The notes: generated from the sequence alone by a model not told the origin. Numbered from the stretch's first letter, positions 29,891 through 38,968 are shown. The stretch is DNA of 64,000 nucleotides from Comamonas sp. KCTC 72670 (GCA_014656495.1 BNCN01000019.1:1-64000), one strand, 5' to 3'. Translations and numbers: made by a program.

Positions 29891-30685
29891 ATGCGGCGAC
29901 GTCAGGTGTGGGCAGTGCTGATAGGCACCGTTGCCACGGGTTGCGCGGCGAGGCCGGAGCGCTACGGTTTCGATTCAGCGACCAGTGCGTGCCGGCGGAA
30001 TCCCGCCGCGTGCGCGCGGATGACGGGCGAGGAGACCCTCCTCCCTGGGGGTTCCCAGGCCCTGCGGGTGGCGGCGTCCATTGGCACGGCAGGCGACGCG
30101 GCGCTGCGGTTGTGGAAGGCCGCGGAGCGGGATGCCATCGAGGAGGCCTTGGAAGCCTGTGCCGACGATGCCCGGTCGACGGTCCTGCTCGAACGATTCC
30201 ATGGCCGGACTCCCACGCCGGAGGAGTGCAGACACGAAGTCGCGCGAGATGCACAAGGCGCGTCCATCACCTGGGCCATGAAGCTGGGGAGCGAGATGCA
30301 CCAACTCGCGCTCGAATGTGCCCGGCAACGGCTGGCGGAGCTGCGCCCTGGCGGATTCAGTGTGGAGCCCCGATACCGCCGAGGCACTCAGGATGCAGCG
30401 TGGGAGGTGATTGCCGAAAACGAAGCCCAGGCCCTCATCCAGCAACGGCGTGCCAGCGAACTGAAAGGCACCCTCGTCCCGGACATCGTCATCCACATGG
30501 GAAGCCCCAATCAGGCGCTCGTCGTGTACGACTTCAAGTTCCCCTGCGTGGGCGATGAACCATCGACATGGAGGGTGTACCCCCGAGGACATCCTTACGC
30601 GGGCCGGACGCAGAAGTTCATGTATGAGCAGGCACTGAGGGCGCGAGCCTTCCGCATCATCCCCCGATGGGGAGTCCTTCCATGA
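29891..30685 (+). CDS. Lipoprotein with PD-(D/E)XK-like C-terminal domain, putative SitA-like toxin
   Basis: The N-terminus MRRRQVWAVLIGTVATGC is a lipoprotein signal. The middle is helical and unrecognised (AALRLWKAAERDAIEEALEA; two Cys pairs). The C-terminal 80 residues have PDIVI (P197-D198), a turn, then VVYDFKFPC (D214-F-K216), the spacing of a PD-(D/E)XK nuclease core, with a conserved-looking Trp and YPRGHPYAGRTQ after it. The stop overlaps the next start (ATGA). Established knowledge: SitA proteins of Myxococcus xanthus are lipoproteins with a variable toxin C-terminus, passed to neighbours by outer membrane exchange and paired with an immunity gene. Assignment here is inference. Less GC-rich than its neighbours. 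Confidence 0.6.
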   Translation: MRRRQVWAVLIGTVATGCAARPERYGFDSATSACRRNPAACARMTGEETLLPGGSQALRVAASIGTAGDAALRLWKAAERDAIEEALEACADDARSTVLLERFHGRTPTPEECRHEVARDAQGASITWAMKLGSEMHQLALECARQRLAELRPGGFSVEPRYRRGTQDAAWEVIAENEAQALIQQRRASELKGTLVPDIVIHMGSPNQALVVYDFKFPCVGDEPSTWRVYPRGHPYAGRTQKFMYEQALRARAFRIIPRWGVLP

Positions 30686-31584
30686 CCGAGCACTACCCTC
30701 GCATCCGCATCCGAGCCCGAAACGGGCACGTTGTCCTAAGGGAAGGGCTGAACATCTGCTTCTACCTCCGTCACGCCCATGCAGAGGTGGCGCAGAAGGT
30801 CCGCCAAGCGCTCGATACATTCCAGGGAGTCGTCGGGGCGGGCGCCCTCGAAAGGTTTGCTGACACCGACGGAGATTGGCACCCGCTGGATGAGGCAGGT
30901 TGGCGGTACGTCCATGAAGAACTCCAGGCCGACGACTGGGCCTTGGTCCGCCTTCGGGGCGAGTCACCTGAAGGTCCCGCCTTCGGGTTCGAGTACCACG
31001 GGAAGACCGCGTCGGACGTATCGATGGACGAACCGGGCGCTGTCACCGCGCTGGGCTTCTGGCTGCCCACCGAGGCCCTGGAATCACTGGGTCCCCAACG
31101 CATTCGTGAACTCGCGCTCGAGTTGGCGAAGCCCCTGCCCTTCTGCTTCGGTCATGCAGGCCTCTCCTTCAATGGCGAACTGGACCTCATGGGTGTCGAC
31201 CATGAAGTCGACCTTCGACGGTTCCGCCATCCTGGCCTCGATGTCTTCGACCTGGGAACGCTCTCCTGGAAACTGGGGACGCGGGTCCGCGGCCCCTCCT
31301 GGCTCACCTTTCTCGGGCGGCCCGTCCTGGACCCACTCGATGGCGCCGCGGGCCTCCGCTCCCGCTTGGGTGAAGAGAGCATCAAGGTGGATGCACTGGA
31401 CCCCCACCGCGTGGTCATCACGCTGGGCGAATCACCCGAAGCTGGAGACGTGGACCAGGGCCACACCTTGCCCGCCTACCGGACGTTGGCGCAGGTGCTG
31501 GAACCCTGGACATACCGGGAAGAGCATTTGCACGGCGCCGGGGAGGAAACGCAGCGCCGCTGGGAGCGCCGCTTCCTCGACTGA
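30682..31584 (+). CDS. DUF3396-like immunity protein, putative SitI-like
   Basis: A 300-aa soluble protein without a signal peptide. It resembles the DUF3396 family (type VI and other toxin immunity proteins common in myxobacteria): an N-terminal strand-rich part (IRIRARNGHVVLREGLNICFYL), FGFEYHGKTASDV, ALGFWLPTEALESLG, then LELAKPLPFCFGHAGLSFN and RHPGLDVFD. ATG 30682 overlaps the upstream stop codon, so it is translationally coupled, as expected for antitoxin supplied with toxin. The family call is by eye and moderately sure; the immunity role is from context. Confidence 0.65.
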   Translation: MTEHYPRIRIRARNGHVVLREGLNICFYLRHAHAEVAQKVRQALDTFQGVVGAGALERFADTDGDWHPLDEAGWRYVHEELQADDWALVRLRGESPEGPAFGFEYHGKTASDVSMDEPGAVTALGFWLPTEALESLGPQRIRELALELAKPLPFCFGHAGLSFNGELDLMGVDHEVDLRRFRHPGLDVFDLGTLSWKLGTRVRGPSWLTFLGRPVLDPLDGAAGLRSRLGEESIKVDALDPHRVVITLGESPEAGDVDQGHTLPAYRTLAQVLEPWTYREEHLHGAGEETQRRWERRFLD

Positions 31585-31682
31585 GCCCCTGCCACGCGCT
31601 TGTCACCTCCAAGGGCGGACTTCCCGCGCGGTTCCCGCTGCACCTCGTGGCCAGGGACCGTACACTCCCGCCAGAACCGCCC

Positions 31683-33200
31683 ATGCCTCCTCGCCCCCCT
31701 CAGCCCGTCCTCGCCGCCATTGACGTGGGCACCAACGCCGTCCGCCTGGAGCTGGCCCGGCCCGACGCCGACGGCGCGCTCGAAACCCTGCACCAGGAGC
31801 GCGACGCCATCCGCCCCGGTGAAGGCGTCTTCGCCACCGGCTCCATGCCCGAGGAGACAGCCGAGCGCCTGCTGTCCACCCTGCGCCGCTACGCCGCCCT
31901 CTGCCGCCGCCACAAGGCCCACGTGCGCGCCGTGGCCACCAGCGCCCTGCGCGAGGCCAAGAACAGCGCCGACATCGTCCGCCGCGTCCGCGAGGAGTCC
32001 GGCCTCAACCTGGAGGTCGTCAGCGGCAAGGAAGAGGCCCGCCTCATCTGCCTGGGCGTGCTCCACCGCAAGCCGTCTCACACGCGCTCGCTGCTCATCG
32101 ACATCGGCGGAGGCAGCACCGAGATCGCCACCGCCGTGGGCGAGAAGCCCGACAACCTCTGGAGCCTCGCGCTCGGCTCCGTGCGCCTCACCGAGGTCTT
32201 CGACGCCTCGCGCACCGTGCCGCCCAAGCAGCTGCGCCTGATGCGCAGCTTCGTCTCCGACGTGCTGCAAAAGACGCTGCCGCCCACGGTGGCCAACGTC
32301 CCCCGCGTGGCGCTCGGCTCGTCGGGCACCATCAGCGCCGTGGTGTCCTTCGCCGCCGCGGAGGACAGCGGCAACGCCACCGTCCGTCAGCTCACGCAGA
32401 CCGTGGACACCCTGGCGCAGATGCCCCCCGAGCGCCGCCGCAAGCGCTTCGACCCGCGCCGCGCGGACATCATCGTCTCCGGCGCCGTCATCCTGGAGGC
32501 CGTGGCCAAGCACCTGGGCGTGGAGTCCGTCAGCGTCGTCAACCGCGGCCTGCGTGACGGCATCCTCGTGGACCTGCTCTACAAGCAGGACGAGCACCGC
32601 GAGGACCACAGCCTCGCGGACGCCGCCCTGGCCATGGGCAAGCGCTTCTTCTTCGACGAGAAGCACGCGCGCCAGGTGTCCCGGCTGTCCCTGTGCCTCT
32701 TCGACCACCTCGCCGCCCTGCACCAGTTGCCGCTGTCGGTGCGCCCCTACCTGGAGGTCGCCGCCATCCTCCATGACGTGGGCCACGCCGTCAGCTACGA
32801 GCGGCACCACAAGCACACGTACTACCTCATCCGCCACGCGGACCTGCCGGGCCTCGCCGACCGCGAGCGGGAAATCGTGGCGCGCGTCGCCCGCTACCAC
32901 CGGCGCAGCCCGCCCGAGCTGGCCCACTCCGGCATGGCGGGCCTCAGCCCCGTCGAGGCGCGGACGGTGCGCAAGCTCGCCACCCTGCTGCGCGTGGCCA
33001 ACGCGCTGGACGTCAGCCACCACCAGCCCATCAAGGACTTCAAGGCCACCAACGGCCGCGACGGCGTGGCGCTGCACCTGCACACCAAGCACCCCGTGGA
33101 CCTGGAGTTGTGGAACGCCGACCGCGAGGTGCTGAACTTCCGCCGCGTCTTCGGCAAGCGCCTCACCTTCCACGTGCACCACACGTCCAGCAGCCGGTAG
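31683..33200 (+). CDS. Ppx/GppA phosphatase with C-terminal HD domain
   Basis: The N-terminal 300 residues are the ASKHA-type Ppx/GppA fold: AAIDVGTNAVRLELA, TSALREAKNS, SGKEEARLICLG, LLIDIGGGSTEIA, LGSSGTISAVV and VVNRGLRDGIL. The C-terminal part has an HD hydrolase domain with AAILHDVGHAVSYERHHKHTYYLI and related His residues. It should hydrolyse polyphosphate and/or pppGpp and so act in the stringent response. ATG 31683 is taken; GTG 31647 lies 12 codons upstream. Confidence 0.92.
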   Translation: MPPRPPQPVLAAIDVGTNAVRLELARPDADGALETLHQERDAIRPGEGVFATGSMPEETAERLLSTLRRYAALCRRHKAHVRAVATSALREAKNSADIVRRVREESGLNLEVVSGKEEARLICLGVLHRKPSHTRSLLIDIGGGSTEIATAVGEKPDNLWSLALGSVRLTEVFDASRTVPPKQLRLMRSFVSDVLQKTLPPTVANVPRVALGSSGTISAVVSFAAAEDSGNATVRQLTQTVDTLAQMPPERRRKRFDPRRADIIVSGAVILEAVAKHLGVESVSVVNRGLRDGILVDLLYKQDEHREDHSLADAALAMGKRFFFDEKHARQVSRLSLCLFDHLAALHQLPLSVRPYLEVAAILHDVGHAVSYERHHKHTYYLIRHADLPGLADREREIVARVARYHRRSPPELAHSGMAGLSPVEARTVRKLATLLRVANALDVSHHQPIKDFKATNGRDGVALHLHTKHPVDLELWNADREVLNFRRVFGKRLTFHVHHTSSSR

Positions 33201-33345
33201 CCCCCGCTCTCCTGGCCGCTGGACGGAAGAGGGGGCGGCGCCCGCTGCCCCCATCCAGGGCGATGCCCAGGCTCCAAGTCACGCGGGTCTGCGGCCGCGC
33301 AGGCCCTTTTCGTCTTGGGGCCCCCAGGGGGCAGGAGCGCGCGCA

Positions 33346-34566
33346 ATGAAGGCTGTCGTTTTCCATGGGATTGGGGACATCCGGCTCGACGACGTGTCGG
33401 AGCCCGACATCGAGAAGCCCACGGACGCCATCGTCCGCATCACCGCGAGCGCCATCTGTGGCACGGACCTCCACATGATTCGCGGCACCATGCCGGGCAT
33501 GAAGCCGGGCACCATCCTGGGCCACGAGGGCGTGGGCGTCATCGAGGCGCTGGGCGATGACGTCCGCAACCTCAACATCGGCGACCGGGTGGTCATCCCC
33601 TCCACCATCGCCTGCGGCAACTGCGCGTATTGCCGCGCCGGGTACCATGCCCAGTGCAACGACGCGAACCCCAACGGCCCCAGCGCGGGCACGGCCTTCT
33701 TCGGCGGCCCGCAGGAGACGGGGCCCTTCCACGGCATGCAGGCGGAGAAGGTGCGGGTGCCCTTTGCCAACGCGGGCCTGGTGCGGATTCCCGAGGGCGT
33801 CACCGACGAGCAGGCCATCCTCATCTCCGACATCTTCCCCACGGGCTACATGGGCGCGGAGCTGGCGGAAATCAAACCCGGTGACACCGTGGCGGTGTTC
33901 GGCTGCGGGCCCGTGGGGCTCTTCGCCATCGTGAGCGCGAAGCTGCTCGGCGCCGGACGCGTCTTCGCCATCGACTGCCACGAGGACCGGCTGGAGTTGG
34001 CCCGGGCCCAAGGCGCCGAAATCATCAACTTCGACGAGGAGGACCCGCTCGAGACGCTCAAGCGCCTCACCAACGGCATTGGCGTGGACCGCGCCATCGA
34101 CGCGGTGGGCGTGGACGCCATGCACCCGCACCACGGCCCCGCGGCGAAGAAGGCCCACCAGGAGAAGGCGGAGTTCAAGCGCGAGGTGAAGGAGGCCGCC
34201 CCCAAGACGAACCCCAAGGGCGACAACTGGGTGCCCGGTGACGCGCCCGCGCAGGCCCTGCTGTGGGCCGTGGAGGGCCTGGCCAAGGCGGGCACGCTGT
34301 CCATCATCGGCGTCTACCCGCAGCAGGTGCGCACGTTCCCCATCGGCATGGCGATGAACAAGAACCTCACGATGAAGATGGGCAACTGCAACCACCGCAA
34401 GTACATCCCCAAGCTGCTGGAGCTGGTGCGCACCGGCGTCGTGGACCCCACCGCCATCCTGTCCCACGTGGAGCCCATGGGCAGCGCCATCGACGCGTAC
34501 CGCAACTTCGACGTGCGAAAGCCCGGCTGGGTGAAGGTGGAGCTGGAGCCCACGCAGCTCCAGTAG
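33346..34566 (+). CDS. Zinc-dependent alcohol/formaldehyde dehydrogenase
   Basis: Medium-chain dehydrogenase, 406 aa, of the glutathione-independent formaldehyde dehydrogenase-like group. The catalytic zinc ligands sit in SAICGTDLHM and GHEGVG; the structural zinc set is CGNCAYCRAGYHAQC. The NAD binding loop is VFGCGPVGLFAIV. The insert between residues 260 and 300 (HHGPAAKKAHQEKAEF) is rich in Lys and Glu. The substrate is probably a small alcohol or aldehyde. ATG 33346 follows CAGGAG. Confidence 0.93.
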   Translation: MKAVVFHGIGDIRLDDVSEPDIEKPTDAIVRITASAICGTDLHMIRGTMPGMKPGTILGHEGVGVIEALGDDVRNLNIGDRVVIPSTIACGNCAYCRAGYHAQCNDANPNGPSAGTAFFGGPQETGPFHGMQAEKVRVPFANAGLVRIPEGVTDEQAILISDIFPTGYMGAELAEIKPGDTVAVFGCGPVGLFAIVSAKLLGAGRVFAIDCHEDRLELARAQGAEIINFDEEDPLETLKRLTNGIGVDRAIDAVGVDAMHPHHGPAAKKAHQEKAEFKREVKEAAPKTNPKGDNWVPGDAPAQALLWAVEGLAKAGTLSIIGVYPQQVRTFPIGMAMNKNLTMKMGNCNHRKYIPKLLELVRTGVVDPTAILSHVEPMGSAIDAYRNFDVRKPGWVKVELEPTQLQ

Positions 34567-34574
34567 TCCTCTGC

Positions 34575-35600
34575 TCACGCGTCCAGGAGCAGGCACGAGT
34601 CTCCGAACTCGTGCCCCAGGTAGCCGCGCGCCTCCGCGTGCGCGGCCACCTCCTGGAGCAGCGGCAGCGGCGCGAAGGCCTGGAGCAGCGCATGGTGGCT
34701 GCTGCCGGGCTCGTGCACGCCCGTGAGCAGCCCGTGCACCAGGCGCGGCACGTAGCCCGGCCCCAGGAGCAGGTCCGTCACCTCCTCGCCCGCCACCAGC
34801 CAGCCGCCATGCTGCGCCGCGCGGCCCTCCAGGGCCCGCACCACGGTGGTGCCCACCGCCACCACCCGTCCACCCGAGGCGCGCGTGTGCAGCACCGCCT
34901 CCACCGTGGCCTCGGGGATGTCCGAGCGCTCGGGCCGGGGCAGCGCCGCGTCCAGCACCGCGTCCCCCGTGGAGGACAGCCCCGCCGCGTGCGTGAGCGA
35001 CGCCAGCCGCACGCCCTTGCGCCGCAGCGCCAGCAGCACGCTCCACGTGAGGGGCAGCCCCGCGGAGGGCGGCTCCACCGACCAGGGACGCGCGCCATAC
35101 GCGGTCTGCACGTGCCACAGCGACAGCGGCGCTTCCGTGTGCGCGTACTGCACGGGGCGCCCGCTTCGGTAGAGCCCGGACCAGAGCGCCGCGCCCGTCG
35201 CGTCGAACGCCACGCGCAAGAGCCGCGGTGACGGCGGCAACACCTTCACCACCCGCGCCTCCAGGCCGCCCACCCGCAGGCCCTCGCCCTCGGAGACCTC
35301 GGGCGGGAGGGGCCGGTCCTCGGTGCGCCGCCGCCAGTCTCCCGCGCCGAACAACACCCCCGTCCAGGTGCCATCCGGCTCGCGGGACAGCAGGCGCAGC
35401 TCGATGCGCGCTCCCGACTCGGTGCGCCCCAGCAGGGACGCGGGCAGGGTCGCCGCGTCGTTCACCACCAGGAGGTCTCCCTCGCGCAGCAGCGACGGGA
35501 GGTCCGCCACCCGGGCGTCCTGGAAGCGGCGGGCGCGGGGCTCGACATGCAGCAGGCGTCCTTCCTCGGGACGCTCCGCGGGCCAACGCGCGGGGTTCAT
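34575..35600 (-). CDS. queA: S-adenosylmethionine:tRNA ribosyltransferase-isomerase
   Basis: Transfers the ribosyl part of AdoMet to preQ1 in tRNA, giving epoxyqueuosine. Signatures: LLVVNDAATLPASLLG near the N-terminus, LPLTWSVLLALRRKG, LTHAAGLSSTG, IPEATVEAVLHTRASGGRVVAVGTTVVRALE (only fragments are conserved) and the end EFGDSCLLL. The typical RPVQYAH segment is present (SGRPVQYAHTEAPLSLW), though several positions diverge from E. coli QueA. The start ATG 35600 overlaps the SDR stop (ATGA). Confidence 0.85.
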   Translation of the reverse strand: MNPARWPAERPEEGRLLHVEPRARRFQDARVADLPSLLREGDLLVVNDAATLPASLLGRTESGARIELRLLSREPDGTWTGVLFGAGDWRRRTEDRPLPPEVSEGEGLRVGGLEARVVKVLPPSPRLLRVAFDATGAALWSGLYRSGRPVQYAHTEAPLSLWHVQTAYGARPWSVEPPSAGLPLTWSVLLALRRKGVRLASLTHAAGLSSTGDAVLDAALPRPERSDIPEATVEAVLHTRASGGRVVAVGTTVVRALEGRAAQHGGWLVAGEEVTDLLLGPGYVPRLVHGLLTGVHEPGSSHHALLQAFAPLPLLQEVAAHAEARGYLGHEFGDSCLLLDA

Positions 35601-36325
35601 GCGGCCTCCAGCTTCGCCGCCTCCAGGCGGGTCCCCGAGGGCTGCGACTCCGCCTGCCACGCCACCCACTCGAGGAGCCGCGCCGCCACCGCCTCCGGCT
35701 TGCTCAACCGCGAGTAGTCACCGTCCGGCACCGCGTCGCGGTACATCCGCGTGTCCATCTCCCCCGGGTCCACCGCGAAGAAGCGCACGCCCGTGCCCTC
35801 CAGCTCCGCGGCCCAGACGCGGCCCAGGTGATCCAGCGCCGCCTTGGACACGCCATACGCCCCCCAGCGGGGATAGGCGGACACCGCCGCGTCCGAGGTG
35901 ATGTGCAGCACCAGCCCCTTGCCCCGCACCGCCATGTTCCCCGCCACCGCCTTGGTGAGGCGGAAGGGGCTCACCACGTTGACCTCCAGCACGCGCTGCA
36001 GGTCCTCGCAGGCGGTGTCCAACAACAGCGGCAACGGCGTGGGGCCCAGCGTGCTCGCGTTGTGGACCAGCACGTCCAACGGCCCCACCAGCGCCGTGGC
36101 CGCGCCCACCATGGGGTAGATGGCCTCCTTGTCTCCCACGTCGTAGGCCAGCGCGTGGGCGTCCAGCCCCTCCCAACGCAGGGCCTCCGCGACCGCCTCC
36201 ATCTCCGCGGCATGGCGGGCCACGCCCACCACCCGCGCGCCCCGGCGAGCGAAGCCGTTCATCAGCGCCAGCCCCAGCCCCCGGCTCGCGCCCGTAATCA
36301 GGATGCTCTTGTCGATGCGGACCAT
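35597..36325 (-). CDS. Short-chain dehydrogenase/reductase
   Basis: A 242-aa Rossmann oxidoreductase. Seen: the nucleotide loop ILITGASRGLGLAL, the NNAG-like VLVHNAST, the catalytic Ser in LHITSDAA, and the YxxxK pair in GAYGVSKAALDHLG. The substrate is unknown. ATG 36325 follows AAGGAGG. Its end overlaps queA by 4 nt, so the two are coupled. Divergent from the XRE-cupin regulator, whose operator-like repeats lie in between, so SDR is a likely target of that regulator. Confidence 0.93.
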   Translation of the reverse strand: MVRIDKSILITGASRGLGLALMNGFARRGARVVGVARHAAEMEAVAEALRWEGLDAHALAYDVGDKEAIYPMVGAATALVGPLDVLVHNASTLGPTPLPLLLDTACEDLQRVLEVNVVSPFRLTKAVAGNMAVRGKGLVLHITSDAAVSAYPRWGAYGVSKAALDHLGRVWAAELEGTGVRFFAVDPGEMDTRMYRDAVPDGDYSRLSKPEAVAARLLEWVAWQAESQPSGTRLEAAKLEAA

Positions 36326-36372
36326 TCGTGTGTCCTCCTTGTGGTTGGAGATACACGGCCTCCGCCATTCTG

Positions 36373-36407
36373 TTGGCAGACAGGCCAAAGGCTTGGCAGA
36401 TTGCCAA
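36373..36407. promoter_or_regulatory. Tandem operator-like inverted repeats in the SDR / XRE-cupin gap
   Basis: TTGGCAGACAGGCCAA (36373-36388) and TTGGCAGATTGCCAA (36393-36407) are imperfect palindromes that begin exactly 20 bp apart, two helical turns. They end 3 nt before the regulator start codon, in the 85-nt gap of a divergent pair. The position fits autoregulation by the XRE protein. Confidence 0.65.
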
Positions 36408-36410
36408 TCC

Positions 36411-36968
36411 ATGAACGACGATGACCTGCCCGGAAGGCTGGCCCGGAACATCCGCTCCTTGCGCGAGACGCGAGGCGCCACGCAGGCCCAGCTGTCCCGT
36501 CTGGCGGGCGTGCCACGCGCCACCTGGGCCCACCTGGAGTCCGGGGCCGCGAACCCCACGCTGACGGTGCTGCACCGCGTGGCGGCCGCGCTCCAGGTGT
36601 CGCTGGAGGAGCTCATCGCGAAGCCCCGCGCGAGCGCCCGGCACTACCCTCGCGCCAGCCTCCCCGTCCGGACGCGCGGCGGCGGCATGCTGCGCAAGCT
36701 GCTCCCGGACCCGCTGCCGGGCATGGAGTTCGACCGCGTGGAGCTGCCGCCGCAGGTCCGCGTCACCGGCGTTCCCCACACCCCGGGGACCCGGGAGTAC
36801 CTCGCGTGTGAGGTGGGGGAGCTGGTGCTCGTCGCCAGCGGGGAGCGCTTCGTCCTCCAGCCCGGTGACGTGGTGGTGTTCCGGGGGGACCAGAAGCACT
36901 CCTACGAGAATCCTGGAGCCCGGACGGCCGTGGGCTACTCGGTCGTCCTGCTGGCGCCCTCGATATGA
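36411..36968 (+). CDS. XRE-family regulator with cupin sensor domain
   Basis: Helix-turn-helix at about residues 8-65 (LARNIRSLRETRGATQAQLS, then LESGAANPTLTVLHRVAAAL) followed by a cupin domain at about 105-182 (GERFVLQPGDVVVFRGDQKHSYENPG). Regulators of this layout usually bind a small metabolite in the cupin and repress a neighbouring catabolic or redox gene. ATG 36411 lies right behind the operator-like repeats and has no ribosome site, so transcription may start close to it. Its stop overlaps the next gene by 4 nt. Confidence 0.9.
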   Translation: MNDDDLPGRLARNIRSLRETRGATQAQLSRLAGVPRATWAHLESGAANPTLTVLHRVAAALQVSLEELIAKPRASARHYPRASLPVRTRGGGMLRKLLPDPLPGMEFDRVELPPQVRVTGVPHTPGTREYLACEVGELVLVASGERFVLQPGDVVVFRGDQKHSYENPGARTAVGYSVVLLAPSI

Positions 36969-37624
36969 GCGCGCCAGAGCCGCCGAGCGAGCGCGGTAGA
37001 ATGGGCGCCATGGCGCACCTCTCGCGAGTCCTCACCATCGTCCTGGGCGCCGCGCTCGGCGCGGTGGGGGCCTGGCTGCTGATGAAGCCCCCTTCGCCGT
37101 CGCTGCCGGACACGCCCGCCGTGGTGCAGCAGATGCGGGACGTGGCGCGGCTGGAGACGCTGGAGGTCGCCCTCTACAAGAAGGTGACCTTCACGCCCGA
37201 GCCGCAGGCCACCGATGCGCTCTGGAAGGACGTGCTGAACTGGGCGCGCTACGCGCTCCAGAATCCCCACGGCCGCGCGATTGTCTTCGCGCACGCGCAC
37301 CTGGGCTTCGACTTCCAGCGCTTCGACCGCTCCCATCTCCAGGTGACGGGCACCCGCATCTCCGTGGTGCTTCCGCCGCTGGAGGTGAAGGTGGAGCTGC
37401 GGCCGGGGGAGACGGAGATCATCGACTCCAACCTGGACAGCGAGCAGACGGCGCAGTTGCTGGAGAAGGCCCGGCTCGCCTTCGAGCAGGAGGTCCGCGC
37501 GGACGGGCGCCTCCAGCGGCGGGCGCGCGAGTCGGCGGAGCGCTCGCTGCGGGCCCTGCTGCTCACGCTGGGCTATCGCGAGGTGGTGTTCGTGGACAGC
37601 CTGCCCGCGGGCACCACGGGCTGA
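36965..37624 (+). CDS. Membrane-anchored DUF4230-like protein
   Basis: One N-terminal transmembrane segment (VLTIVLGAALGAVGAWLLM) is followed by a soluble domain with features of DUF4230: VARLETLEVALYKKVTF, IVFAHAHLGFDFQRFDRSHL, TRISVVLPPLEVKVEL and a helical end. The function is unknown. It is coupled to the regulator by ATGA overlap; ATG 37001 and 37010 are alternative starts nearer to the membrane helix. Convergent with the TPR gene. Confidence 0.7.
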   Translation: MSAPEPPSERGRMGAMAHLSRVLTIVLGAALGAVGAWLLMKPPSPSLPDTPAVVQQMRDVARLETLEVALYKKVTFTPEPQATDALWKDVLNWARYALQNPHGRAIVFAHAHLGFDFQRFDRSHLQVTGTRISVVLPPLEVKVELRPGETEIIDSNLDSEQTAQLLEKARLAFEQEVRADGRLQRRARESAERSLRALLLTLGYREVVFVDSLPAGTTG

Positions 37625-37631
37625 GCGGGGC

Positions 37632-38891
37632 TCACACCGGGGACAGGCCCTCTTCCGACAGCCGGAAGAGGCCCGGAATGCCATCGGGCGAGGGCGTGAG
37701 CCGCGCCAGCGACGCGAGGGCCTTCTCGTCCGATTCGAGGCACACCAGCGCGAACTCCCGTCGGGCCAGGGACACGACGTAGGGGCCTTCTCCCACGAGC
37801 TCGGCCAACGCCTGCCGCTGCGGCGCCAGGAGCAGCCTCGCGGCATCATGACCGTCACCCTCCGCCACCGCCCACAGGCCCGTGAGGGCCTTCGACGGCC
37901 GGATGTGCCCCTGGTCGATGAGCACGCACCCCACCTTGGCCACATGCGCGGACAGGTTGCGCCAGGCCGCCGCATCCGCTGCTTCTGGCGTGAGGCCCGC
38001 TGGCGCCAACGCGGACTCCGGCAGGTAGCGAACGAACTCGGCGTCGTCCAGGACGTAGAAGACCTCCAGGCCCGCGGGCCCCGGCCGGTGCAGTGCGCCC
38101 ACCGCGCGCGCCTCGAAGCCCGCCGGGCGCAGCACGGGACGCAAGCGGGCCTCCAACGACGCGCCCTCCTCACCCAGGCCCGAGGACAACCCGCCGAGCT
38201 GCGCCGCCAGGGCGTCCGCGTGCGCCGTCAGCCCCTGCGAGCCGGGAGCCTCCAGGTACGCCGCATACAACGAGCCGACATCCACGCGCCCGACGCCCCC
38301 CGTGGCGAGCTTCACGAGCAGGTCCTTGCCCTGCCTCCGGAACACCACCCGCGCGCGGCCCAGCGCGGCGGTGAGCGCGGCGGTGAAATCCGGACGCAGC
38401 ACCTGCTCCTGGGGAACGGGCGGCGGCGGCAGGTCCACGGCCTCCAGCTCCTCTTTCAGCAGCCGCGCCTCCGCGTCGAACGGGTCCCGGGCCAGCGCAT
38501 CCGCGACGTACGCGCGCGCCTTGTCCGTCTCGCCGCGCCGCAGTCCCAGCACGGCCAGGACCTTGAGCACCTCGGGGTCGTCGGGAGACTGCGCCAGGAC
38601 TTCCGTCAGCAGCCGCTCCGCGTCGCCATGCCGCTCCAGGCCCAACAAGGCCCGCGCGAGCCCGAGCCGGACGGGCAAGTCCCGTGGGAAGTCCCGGCGC
38701 AGGGACTCGAGCAGGGGCAGCGCGTCGCGTTCGGCGCCCGCGTTGATGAGGGCATGCGCCAGGGCCAGCCGCAAGATGGGACCCGAATCACGCTGCGCCT
38801 CCGCGCGGAGCAGGGACAGCTCCGCGTCGCTCAACGTCTCACCCGCCTCCACCTTCCGGCGGACGCGCTCCAGGCTCAGAGAGGCACTCAC
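37632..38891 (-). CDS. TPR protein with DUF1444-like C-terminal domain
   Basis: N-terminal 170 residues are TPR-like units (ILRLALAHALINAGAERDAL; LGLARALLGLERHGDAERLL; VLAVLGLRRGETDKARAYV). A Pro-rich linker leads to a 250-aa alpha/beta domain that resembles the DUF1444/YtpQ layout: VFYVLDDAEFVRYLPESAL, AAAWRNLSAHV, and YVVSLARREFALVC near the end. The function is unknown. GTG 38891 is chosen because the upstream frame is Pro/Gly-rich; no strong ribosome site is visible. Confidence 0.65.
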   Translation of the reverse strand: MSASLSLERVRRKVEAGETLSDAELSLLRAEAQRDSGPILRLALAHALINAGAERDALPLLESLRRDFPRDLPVRLGLARALLGLERHGDAERLLTEVLAQSPDDPEVLKVLAVLGLRRGETDKARAYVADALARDPFDAEARLLKEELEAVDLPPPPVPQEQVLRPDFTAALTAALGRARVVFRRQGKDLLVKLATGGVGRVDVGSLYAAYLEAPGSQGLTAHADALAAQLGGLSSGLGEEGASLEARLRPVLRPAGFEARAVGALHRPGPAGLEVFYVLDDAEFVRYLPESALAPAGLTPEAADAAAWRNLSAHVAKVGCVLIDQGHIRPSKALTGLWAVAEGDGHDAARLLLAPQRQALAELVGEGPYVVSLARREFALVCLESDEKALASLARLTPSPDGIPGLFRLSEEGLSPV

Positions 38892-38968
38892 CCGAGGGAC
38901 TCTAGTGCCCCCTGGAGGTCCGCCCAACCACTGGAATCCAGCGCGCGAAGGGCACACGCCCCCTGGCG

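Noticed and set aside
33228..33252. GGGGGC...GCCCCC hairpin before the alcohol dehydrogenase gene
   Set aside because: No T tract, and such GC-rich stems are frequent by chance in this composition.
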